A stretch of 44,311 nt of DNA from contig UQJV01000011.1 of assembly GCA_900541475.1 (NCBI GenBank), positions 1 through 44,311 on the forward strand, given 5' to 3'. Both the position numbers and the translations under genes were made by a program. Under the pieces are notes generated by a model. That model made no database searches, was not told the origin of the DNA, and worked only from the letters and a program-made list of their open reading frames with translations. This document shows positions 38,208 to 44,311 of this stretch, piece after piece (position 1 is the stretch's first letter; each line of letters opens with the position of its first letter). The stretch is from an uncultured Collinsella sp. Its GTDB lineage: Bacteria > Actinomycetota > Coriobacteriia > Coriobacteriales > Coriobacteriaceae.

Positions 38208-40088
38208 CTAAATCGTGGGAAACGCGACGACGTCAGCGGGGCGTGCCAACGTCTCGGCAATTTGGTCCTGCACCTCGAGCAGGCAATCGAGCAGCAACGG
38301 GTTAAAGGTACCGCACTTACCGTCCAGGATCATCTGGATAGCCTCCTCGTGCGGGATGGCATCCTTGTACACGCGCACGCTCGTCAGCGCATCGTACACG
38401 TCGGCCACCGAAACCACCTGTGCGGCAATGGGAATTTCGTCGCCCTTAAGGCCATCGGGATAACCCTTGCCGTCCCAGCGCTCGTGATGCCAACGCGCAA
38501 TCTGGTACGCATATTCCATAAGCGCATTGCCGGCGTGATGGCTACCCAGCTCAAGCAACATGTCGGCGCCGATCGTGGTATGCGTCTTCATAATCTCGAA
38601 CTCCTCGGGCGTAAGGCGTCCGGGTTTGTTGAGAATCGCATCGTCAATCGACATCTTGCCGATATCGTGCAGCGCCGAAGCCAGGGCAATCGTGGAGCGC
38701 TCCTCATTGTCGAGGGAGATCGCGCCGCTACGCTGGACCAGACAGCCGAGCAGCAGCTCGGTCAGCTTTTCGATGTTCGTAACGTGCCTGCCGCTCTCGC
38801 CGTTGCGAAGCTCCATGACGCCGGCCATGATGTCGATGAGCATGCGACTGTTCTTGACGCGCTCGTTGTACTGCTGGGACAGCAGGTTCGTCAGGCGGCG
38901 CTGTTTGGCGTATAGGCGGATGGTGTTGCTTACACGGCGGCGCACGACACGGGAGTCAAACGGGCGGTTGATATAGTCCGAGGCGCCCAGCTCGTACGCG
39001 CGCAGAACCGCATCATCGGAATCTTCGCTCGAAATCATGATGACAGGCAGATTATCGATACCCGATCGGCGCGACAGATCGGCCAGCACCTCAAAGCCAC
39101 TTATGCCCGGCATGACAATGTCCAGCAGCACGAGCGATAACTCATCGCCATAGCGGTCGACCATGTCGAGCGCCGTACGACCGTTGTCGGCCTCGAGGAT
39201 GCAATACTCGTCCTTGAGCATCTCGTTGAGAATGGCTCGGTTCATCTCGGAGTCATCGGCGATAAGCACCAAAGGCTTTTCGCTTTGGAAGGCCTCGATG
39301 GAATCGGCATCGGTCACGACCGTACCGGCTTTTGCCTTAGCGCGGCTCAGTAACTGGACAGCACGGCCAACGCCCTCATCGACCGTCTCGCCATGAATGC
39401 GAACGCCACCAACACATGCCGTCAAGCTCACGTACTCATGGCCCGGAATAATCGTGGAATGAACGGCTTCGGATACCTGATGCAGGCGACGGGCGAAGTC
39501 ATCGGAGGGAATATTGGGCATGACGACCACAAACTTGTCGCAGCCATAGCGCACAAGCTCGTCAGTCGAACGAATTCCGCTGCGTATGGCTGTCGCCACA
39601 GCACCGAGTGCAAGGTCGCCGGCATGACGGCCACACGTATCGTTGAAGGCCCTAAAATCATCAAGGTCAATCATCGCAACGCCGGCATTCATGCGGGCGC
39701 TTCGGAGCTTTTCCTCGTAATATCGGCGATTGCGCACGCTCGTCAGCACGTCGGTGTAGACAAGGTCCTCTTCTGCAGCCTCTTGCTCGTCGATCGGACG
39801 CACCATCAGCAGGACGCGAGGCTCGCCCTCGACCTTTAGAGGGCGCAGACGGGCGCGGTACTCAACACCATCGTTGAGCAGTTGCTCCGATACATCATCG
39901 GAACCTGCCAAGGCCTCAAGACTCGACTGACGCAGACAAGGGCAGCGATCGCCGGCGAGCAGGCAGTTAGGCTCGCTCTTAATCTGATCGGCCGACAGCA
40001 AACGCACCACGGGGTAGGTCTTCGCGACGCGGGCGACCTCGGCGGCAGCCTCCTCGTCGGTTAGATTGACCTCGTGATTATTGAGCAT
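38208..40088 (-). CDS. Hybrid signalling protein: degenerate GGDEF, receiver, HD-GYP
   Basis: 626 residues in an unusual order. Residues 1-105 form a small sensor-like region. The GGDEF-like domain (~108-265) has GCDKF (182-186) in place of GGDEF but keeps the inhibitory RxxD (RSTD, 173-176). The receiver domain (~272-390) has phospho-acceptor Asp323 (LVLLDIVMPG), acidic D278/D279, and NRP in place of the usual K-P. The HD-GYP domain (~415-600) is intact: HDIGK (474-478) and GKGYPDGLKGDEIP. So it likely binds but does not make c-di-GMP, and degrades it under phospho-control. ATG 40088 follows AAAGGG. Operon with the HPt gene. Confidence 0.9.
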   Translation of the reverse strand: MLNNHEVNLTDEEAAAEVARVAKTYPVVRLLSADQIKSEPNCLLAGDRCPCLRQSSLEALAGSDDVSEQLLNDGVEYRARLRPLKVEGEPRVLLMVRPIDEQEAAEEDLVYTDVLTSVRNRRYYEEKLRSARMNAGVAMIDLDDFRAFNDTCGRHAGDLALGAVATAIRSGIRSTDELVRYGCDKFVVVMPNIPSDDFARRLHQVSEAVHSTIIPGHEYVSLTACVGGVRIHGETVDEGVGRAVQLLSRAKAKAGTVVTDADSIEAFQSEKPLVLIADDSEMNRAILNEMLKDEYCILEADNGRTALDMVDRYGDELSLVLLDIVMPGISGFEVLADLSRRSGIDNLPVIMISSEDSDDAVLRAYELGASDYINRPFDSRVVRRRVSNTIRLYAKQRRLTNLLSQQYNERVKNSRMLIDIMAGVMELRNGESGRHVTNIEKLTELLLGCLVQRSGAISLDNEERSTIALASALHDIGKMSIDDAILNKPGRLTPEEFEIMKTHTTIGADMLLELGSHHAGNALMEYAYQIARWHHERWDGKGYPDGLKGDEIPIAAQVVSVADVYDALTSVRVYKDAIPHEEAIQMILDGKCGTFNPLLLDCLLEVQDQIAETLARPADVVAFPTI

Positions 40089-40216
40089 ATGGGGCCCTTT
40101 CGATAGTTTCGCTTGGTAGCGGTGGGTTCCAAACGGTACCAGAGTAGCACCTTGTCGATGCAGGTAAGCACGTGAATGCTGTTACATTTTTATGAGTTGG
40201 CAGACGGCGCGATTGA

Positions 40217-40273
40217 AGCCGCAGACGTGAGGTTTTGAGAACATTTGTTAACACGGCCGAAACGTTTGCGGCT
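40217..40273. repeat. 11-bp inverted repeat downstream of the alpha/beta hydrolase
   Basis: AGCCGCAGACG (40217-40227) pairs with CGTTTGCGGCT (40263-40273) with one G-T pair and a 35-base loop. It is in the 211-bp gap before the hybrid signalling gene; it could be a terminator of the hydrolase gene (minus strand). Otherwise nothing is seen in 40089-40299. Confidence 0.45.
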
Positions 40274-40299
40274 GAAGCCTGTTTTGTTTTTTGCAGCTG

Positions 40300-41097
40300 C
40301 TAGAGCCCCAGGATGCCACGGACAGTCTGGGCAGCCGCTGCCGGGCGATCGCGCAGGCCGTTGTGCGCGCCGGGAACCATTACGAGCGGACAGTCCAAAA
40401 GCTCAGCCGCTATCCTCGTTCCCGCCTCGCGGGGCGTACCAATCGAGAGCTCGCCCAAAAGCACGTCGGCCACCGTTTTCGACGCGCGAACGCTATCCCA
40501 ATCGGGAACGCAGGTCATAGTAATCCCGTATTCGTTCGCCATGAAACTGCGGCCGTTGCGCAGGGCATGCTTGGCTTCCGCCTCGGTTAACTTGGGGGCC
40601 TCAGGGTCCGAATCGCCGATGGCGCCCAGGAAGGCCCGTAATGCCCGGGAGACCTTTCCCGCGGCGATCATCTCGAGCAAAACCGGGGCCGCGCCCAGGC
40701 CGGCGCCCTCATCCGTCACGGCGGGTTCATGCAGAATCGCACGCGAGATTATGGCGGGGTTTGCACGGAGAAGCTCCAGGGCCACCAACGTACCGGCACT
40801 GTGCGCAAGCACGTTTGCGGGAGCGCCAATATACTCGATAACAGCCTGCAGGTCGGCAGCCTGGACGGCGAGGTCGTAGCGTCCGTCTGCAGCGTCGCCG
40901 CTCTCGCCGCAACCGCGGCGGTCGTAGGCAATGACGCGACAGTCGCGGGCGAGCTCGCGGGCGATGGCGTCAAAAAAGACGCCGTCGACGCACGCACCGT
41001 GCACGCACACCAAGGCGGGTGCATCGGACGATACAACCGGGCCGGCATACTCGCGGCAGGCAATCGTGGTGCCCGCATTCTCGACCGTAAAATCCAT
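40300..41097 (-). CDS. Alpha/beta-hydrolase
   Basis: 265 residues. LVCVHGACVDGVFFD gives the oxyanion-hole region; NVLAHSAGTLVALELL is the nucleophile elbow, with sequence H-S-A-G instead of the classic G-x-S-x-G; RVIAYDRRGCGESGD is typical of the fold. The final His is in VPGAHNGLRDRPAA. The missing first Gly of the elbow is a variation seen in some members. The substrate is unknown. ATG 41097 has a G-rich stretch (GGGGGC) upstream. Divergent from the radical SAM gene. Confidence 0.85.
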   Translation of the reverse strand: MDFTVENAGTTIACREYAGPVVSSDAPALVCVHGACVDGVFFDAIARELARDCRVIAYDRRGCGESGDAADGRYDLAVQAADLQAVIEYIGAPANVLAHSAGTLVALELLRANPAIISRAILHEPAVTDEGAGLGAAPVLLEMIAAGKVSRALRAFLGAIGDSDPEAPKLTEAEAKHALRNGRSFMANEYGITMTCVPDWDSVRASKTVADVLLGELSIGTPREAGTRIAAELLDCPLVMVPGAHNGLRDRPAAAAQTVRGILGL

Positions 41098-41322
41098 GTT
41101 GTGCCCCCATCATCAATGCCCATCCAGTTGCACGTCAGTACGGTTGGATGGACCCGCATTGCCTTATGCCTTGTTAACAAATTAACTGTACCCGAGCCGA
41201 GGCTTTTCATGGCGCAGCATAATGAGCGACGTGAAAAAACGAAACTTGTAAAGCAAGAGCCCGCACCTTGTTTTAGAGCCGATGCTATGCTTAGGCACAA
41301 TTGTCTTGAGGAGCATATGCCT

Positions 41323-42099
41323 ATGTCTACGTTTCTAAATGCCAGCCCCATCTTTGGGCCCGTTCGCAGCCGTCGCCTTGGTCTCTCGCTCGGCGTCAAC
41401 ATGATGCCGGCCAGCGGCAAAATCTGCACGTTCGACTGCATTTACTGCGAAAACGGCCTCAACGCCGAGCGCCCCTGTCATGAGCCGTACAACACAGCTG
41501 CCGTGGTACTCGACGCGCTCGAGGCAAAGCTGCGCGAGATGGCAGTCGAAGGTGAGCTGCCCGATGTAATCACGTTTGCCGGCAACGGCGAGCCCACCGC
41601 CGCACCGGAGTTTCCGCAGGCCATCGCCGGCGCTGTCGCGCTGCGCGACGAGCTTGCCCCAAACTCCAAGATCGCCGTGCTCTCCAACGGCACGCGCGCC
41701 GACCGTCCCCAGGTACACGACGCGCTCATGATGGTCGACGACAACATCCTCAAGCTCGATACGGTCGACCCGGCATTTATCCAGCTGCTCGATCAACCCG
41801 TTGGCCCCTACGATGTGGAGCACCAGATCGAGACGTTCGCGAGCTTTAACGGCCACGTCATTATCCAGACGATGTTTTTGACCGGCGAACACCAGGGCAA
41901 TCCTCTCGACAATACCGGCGAGGAGTACGTTGGCCCTTGGCTCGCGGCACTCGAGCGCATTCGTCCGCAGGAGGCGACCATCTACACGGTGGCGCGCGAG
42001 ACACCGGTCACCGGCCTTGCCAAAGCAGCACCCGACGTCCTCGACGCCATTGCCGCGCGTGTGCGCGCCCTCGGCATTCCCTGCCAGGTGAGCTACTAG
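41323..42099 (+). CDS. Radical SAM protein
   Basis: 258 residues. The cluster motif CTFDCIYCE (CxxxCxxC) lies near residue 31; ITFAGNGEPTAAPEF is the GGE-like motif that helps bind SAM. The overall pattern (GPVRSRRLGLSLGVN at the start) recalls a conserved radical SAM group of unknown reaction found in many anaerobes. ATG 41323 (MSTFLN) fits GAGGAG nine bases upstream; an ATG two codons earlier is too close. Likely [4Fe-4S] loaded in the cytoplasm. Confidence 0.88.
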   Translation: MSTFLNASPIFGPVRSRRLGLSLGVNMMPASGKICTFDCIYCENGLNAERPCHEPYNTAAVVLDALEAKLREMAVEGELPDVITFAGNGEPTAAPEFPQAIAGAVALRDELAPNSKIAVLSNGTRADRPQVHDALMMVDDNILKLDTVDPAFIQLLDQPVGPYDVEHQIETFASFNGHVIIQTMFLTGEHQGNPLDNTGEEYVGPWLAALERIRPQEATIYTVARETPVTGLAKAAPDVLDAIAARVRALGIPCQVSY

Positions 42100-42140
42100 C
42101 AAAACCACGCAGCAGCTAGTGCCCGCCATCCCGCCCCATC

Positions 42141-42207
42141 AGTTGCGGTGATATAGTTCCTATTTGTGCTGTTAAACCGCTTAAATCGGAACTATATCAC
42201 CGCAACT
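42141..42207. repeat. 20-bp perfect palindromic element upstream of map
   Basis: AGTTGCGGTGATATAGTTCC (42141-42160) is the exact reverse complement of 42188-42207. Inside, ATTT/AAAT continue the stem, and the centre (GTTAAACCGC) is itself nearly palindromic. TTTTATAG follows on the plus strand, so it could end the radical SAM transcript. It also abuts the -35 position of the next gene (-10 TATACT at 42229-42234). Confidence 0.85.
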
Positions 42208-42228
42208 TTTATAGACGCGTGGGTGGGC

Positions 42229-42234
42229 TATACT
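42229..42234 (+). promoter_or_regulatory. -10 element of the methionine aminopeptidase gene
   Basis: TATACT at 42229-42234, 26 bases before the ATG. The expected -35 position (about 42206-42211) has no good match and lies on the edge of the palindrome 42141-42207, so the palindrome may affect this promoter. Confidence 0.45.
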
Positions 42235-42259
42235 AGCTGCGGATGAAAGGAAGTTAGCC

Positions 42260-43147
42260 ATGTTTGACAAAGGACCCGTGCCCGGCCGCAACGACGCTTG
42301 CTGGTGCGGCAGCGGCAAAAAATATAAGAAATGCCATAGCACCTTTGATGAGCGCCTCGAGCGCTTGTGGGAAGAGGGCTGGGAGGTTCTGCCCCGCACG
42401 CTCTACAAGACGCCCGCCGATATCGAGGGCATCAAGCGCTCGGCCGCCATCAACGTGGGCGTGCTCGATTACGTAGGCGAGCACATCGCCGCGGGCATGA
42501 CCACCAACCAGATCGACCAGATGATCTACGACTACACCGTCGAGCACGGCGGCACGCCGGCCGACCTCAACTACGAGGGCTACCCCAAGAGCGTATGCAC
42601 CTCGATCAATGATGTGGTCTGTCACGGTATCCCCTGCGATACGGACGTGCTGCACGAGGGCGACATCATCAACGTCGACTGCTCCACGATTCTTGACGGC
42701 TACTTTAGTGATTCGAGCCGCATGTTCTGCATCGGCGAGGTCTCTGCCGAGCGCCAGCGCCTGGTCGACGTCACCCGCGCCAGCGTGGAGGCGGGTCTGG
42801 CTGCCGTCAAGCCATGGCTGCCGCTCTCCGTCATGGCCGAGGCCGTGCAAAAGACGGTCGAGGACGCCGGCTTTAGCGTGGTGCGCGAGTACGGCGGACA
42901 CGGCATTGGCAAAGAGTTCCACGAGGACCCGTTTGTGGGCTTTACCACCGAGGCGCCCGATGTGGACACCATCATGGCTCCGGGCATGGTCTTTACCATC
43001 GAGCCCATGGTCAACGCCGGGGCGCCCGACATTAAGATTAGCAAGGGCGACGGCTGGTGCGTGCGCACTAAGGACGGCAGCGACTCGGCCCAGTGCGAGG
43101 TACAGCTCGTGGTGACCGAGGACGGCTACGAGCTGCTCAGCTGGTAG
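42260..43147 (+). CDS. map: Methionine aminopeptidase (type I) with N-terminal SEC-C zinc motif
   Basis: 295 residues. The N-terminal 30 residues form a SEC-C zinc motif (GRNDACWCGSGKKYKKCH). The catalytic domain follows with all five metal ligands in place: Asp and Asp in INVDCSTILDGYFSDSSRMF, His in GGHGIGKEFHEDP, Glu in FTIEPMVNAG and Glu in QCEVQLVVTEDG. It removes the initiator Met from nascent proteins; the SEC-C part probably helps ribosome or SecB-like contacts, as in other tagged MetAPs. ATG 42260 follows AAGGAAG. A strong terminator follows. Confidence 0.95.
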   Translation: MFDKGPVPGRNDACWCGSGKKYKKCHSTFDERLERLWEEGWEVLPRTLYKTPADIEGIKRSAAINVGVLDYVGEHIAAGMTTNQIDQMIYDYTVEHGGTPADLNYEGYPKSVCTSINDVVCHGIPCDTDVLHEGDIINVDCSTILDGYFSDSSRMFCIGEVSAERQRLVDVTRASVEAGLAAVKPWLPLSVMAEAVQKTVEDAGFSVVREYGGHGIGKEFHEDPFVGFTTEAPDVDTIMAPGMVFTIEPMVNAGAPDIKISKGDGWCVRTKDGSDSAQCEVQLVVTEDGYELLSW

Positions 43148-43155
43148 CTGTGCGG

Positions 43156-43203
43156 ACGCCGGATGCTGACGAGCACGCTCGTCTTGCATCCGGCGTTTTA
43201 TTT
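43156..43203 (+). terminator. Terminator of map
   Basis: ACGCCGGATGC (43156-43166) pairs perfectly with GCATCCGGCGT (43186-43196); the loop folds again (GACGAGC / GCTCGTC). TTTTATTT follows. Confidence 0.9.
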
Positions 43204-43216
43204 GAACGTTTTTCCT

Positions 43217-43258
43217 GATAAAACCTGCCAAAATAAACCTGTCCCCTTTTGGCAGGTT
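43217..43258. repeat. Intergenic hairpin repeat, family A (copy 3)
   Basis: GATAAAACCTGCCAAAATAA, then ACCTGTCCCC, then TTTTGGCAGGTT. The arms AACCTGCCAAAA / TTTTGGCAGGTT pair perfectly over 12 bp. It is nearly the same as 13464-13506 in the other orientation, including the loop. It lies five bases before the ribosome site of the next gene. Confidence 0.85.
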
Positions 43259-43276
43259 GGGCGGAGAGGACTGCTT

Positions 43277-44212
43277 GTGAACATTCTGGTTTTGCTGCCC
43301 GTCAACGACCGCCATCGCGCAATTCTTGAATCGAGTGCTCCGGGCGAGGACTTTATCTACACGAGCTCCGACGCCGCCACACGTGAACAGGTCGCCGATG
43401 CCGACGTGATCTTGGGCAACATCAACCCTGACATGCTCACGGCATGCGAGCATCTCCAGCTGTTGCAATTGCAGACCGCCGGCTATGACGACTACCTTGC
43501 CGCCGGCACCGTACCAGCCAACGCCAAACTGTCTTGCTCGGTGGGCGCCTACGGTCAGGCCGTGAGCGAGCATATGTTTACCATGGTCCTTTCCATGATG
43601 AAGCGCCTGCCCGGCTATCACGACTTGCAGCGCGGGCATCGCTGGGAGGATTTGGGGCCGATTACCTCGCTCAAAAATGCCAACGTGCTGGTGCTGGGCG
43701 CGGGCGACATTGGCGGCCACTTTGCCACGCTCTGCCGCAGCATGGGTGCGCACGTCCGCGGCATCAAGCGCCATCCGCTCGTCTACCCCATTGTGTTTGA
43801 GGACATGGACGGCATGGACGCCCTGCCCGAGCGCCTGGCCGAGGCCGACATCGTCGCATCCTTTATGCCGAGCACACCCGAGACCCGCGGTCTGGCGAAT
43901 GCCGAGTTCTTCGCCGCGATGAAGCTGGGCGCTTTCTTTGCCAACGGCGGCCGCGGCGACCTTGTGGTCGCCGACGACTTGATTGCCGCCCTGGAGTCGG
44001 GACATCTCGCCGGCGCCGCGGTCGACGTCACCGACCCCGAGCCGCTGCCCGCCACAAGCCCCCTATGGGATGCGCCTAACATGCTCATCACGCCGCACGT
44101 CTCCGGCTGGTTCCACCTGGCCGCCACGCTCAACAACGTCATCGACATCGCCGCGGAGAACCTGCGTCACCTGCAGGCAGGCGAGACGCTTCGCTGCTGG
44201 ATCGAGCACTAA
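43277..44212 (+). CDS. D-isomer-specific 2-hydroxyacid dehydrogenase
   Basis: 311 residues. The NAD-binding fold has VLVLGAGDIGGHFATLC (GxGxxG), MPSTPETRGLAN, FFANGGRGDLVV (the catalytic Arg region) and LITPHVSGWFHLA (catalytic His). The family reduces 2-keto acids or oxidises D-2-hydroxy acids, or phosphoglycerate-like substrates; which one is unknown. It starts with GTG 43277, preceded by GGAGAGGA at six bases; upstream in-frame codons run through the repeat and lack a site. Confidence 0.9.
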   Translation: MNILVLLPVNDRHRAILESSAPGEDFIYTSSDAATREQVADADVILGNINPDMLTACEHLQLLQLQTAGYDDYLAAGTVPANAKLSCSVGAYGQAVSEHMFTMVLSMMKRLPGYHDLQRGHRWEDLGPITSLKNANVLVLGAGDIGGHFATLCRSMGAHVRGIKRHPLVYPIVFEDMDGMDALPERLAEADIVASFMPSTPETRGLANAEFFAAMKLGAFFANGGRGDLVVADDLIAALESGHLAGAAVDVTDPEPLPATSPLWDAPNMLITPHVSGWFHLAATLNNVIDIAAENLRHLQAGETLRCWIEH

Positions 44213-44214
44213 TT

Positions 44215-44242
44215 GTTCCGGCGTTTTGCCAAACGCCGGAAC
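44215..44242. terminator. Hairpin after the dehydrogenase gene
   Basis: GTTCCGGCGTTT (44215-44226) pairs perfectly with AAACGCCGGAAC (44231-44242), loop TGCC, starting two bases after the stop codon. No T-run follows on the plus strand (CCCCTCG), so it may act as a weak or bidirectional terminator or stabiliser. Nothing else is seen up to the window end. Confidence 0.6.
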
Positions 44243-44311
44243 CCCTCGACGCTGCGAGCCCGCCAGAGCGGCAATCTGACGTTCAATCGTCGGGCATGGC
44301 CAAAAGGCCTA

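Noticed and set aside
42254..44005. 583-codon frame on the minus strand opposite map and the dehydrogenase
   Set aside because: Shadow of two well-supported genes and crosses a terminator and a repeat.
1..44311. CRISPR arrays, tRNA, rRNA, transposase or integrase genes
   Set aside because: I looked for regularly spaced direct repeats, tRNA-like T-loops and recombinase motifs and saw none; the repeats found are inverted and scattered.

Overview
The window is a high-GC, densely coded bacterial segment with about 36 protein genes on both strands. Gene content and protein style point to an anaerobic actinomycete of the class Coriobacteriia, most likely Collinsella. The indications are an Asp23/AmaP/DUF2273 cluster, a giant activase/dehydratase fusion, an aryl-sulfotransferase remnant, short hairpin repeats between genes, and frequent GTG or TTG starts behind strong AGGAGG sites. 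The genus is my inference from recall, not a database result. I saw no tRNA, rRNA, CRISPR array, transposase or phage gene.

Layout. 1-2310: groES-groEL (minus) with its leader. 2311-2600: a perfect 40-bp inverted repeat and a terminator. 2603-5946: a metal-dependent amidohydrolase (minus) divergent from an M20 amidase/peptidase (plus). 6006-8435: a zinc-ribbon membrane protein and a YitT-type membrane protein. 8550-10120: an Asp23 / DUF2273 / AmaP-like envelope-stress operon. 10180-16433: yebC, a large polytopic membrane protein, lgt, a NifU-like scaffold, dCMP deaminase and type III pantothenate kinase, all minus. 16626-19683: an OPT-family transporter and a DUF389 membrane protein carrying an EF-hand loop. 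19809-20951: a small exported protein with a leader mini-ORF, then a decayed aryl-sulfotransferase. 21007-27887: 3-hydroxyacyl-CoA dehydrogenase, the 1593-residue activase/dehydratase fusion and its TetR-type regulator.

27888-28417 is the most interesting interval. It holds a 41-residue hydrophobic/basic peptide gene that I believe has not been annotated. Its promoter spacer contains a near-consensus SOS (LexA) box, its Shine-Dalgarno site is folded into a hairpin, a plausible antisense promoter faces it, and the module is bracketed by two copies of one palindrome whose arms differ by compensatory changes. This looks like an SOS-controlled type I toxin or division-inhibitor-like module. That function is inference; the sequence elements are directly visible.

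28418-31095: a HAD phosphatase, a glnB (P-II) 3' remnant, a CmpB-type membrane protein and an HD protein. 31323-33104: a Dxs-like transketolase with altered active-site residues. 33328-36824: a polar amino acid ABC importer with its own promoter and an internal terminator. 36912-37721: a class I glutamine-amidotransferase-like hydrolase. 37827-40088: an HPt protein and a GGDEF-like/REC/HD-GYP hybrid. 40300-44212: an alpha/beta hydrolase, a radical SAM protein, a SEC-C-tagged methionine aminopeptidase and a D-2-hydroxyacid dehydrogenase.

Functionally the window mixes housekeeping genes (chaperonin, lipoprotein maturation, CoA, deoxynucleotide and Fe-S metabolism, N-terminal methionine removal) with accessory catabolism (CoA-linked dehydratase and dehydrogenase, peptide and amino acid uptake and hydrolysis). 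Several families of short hairpin repeats sit at gene ends or immediately upstream of promoters and are the main unexplained structure outside the peptide module.
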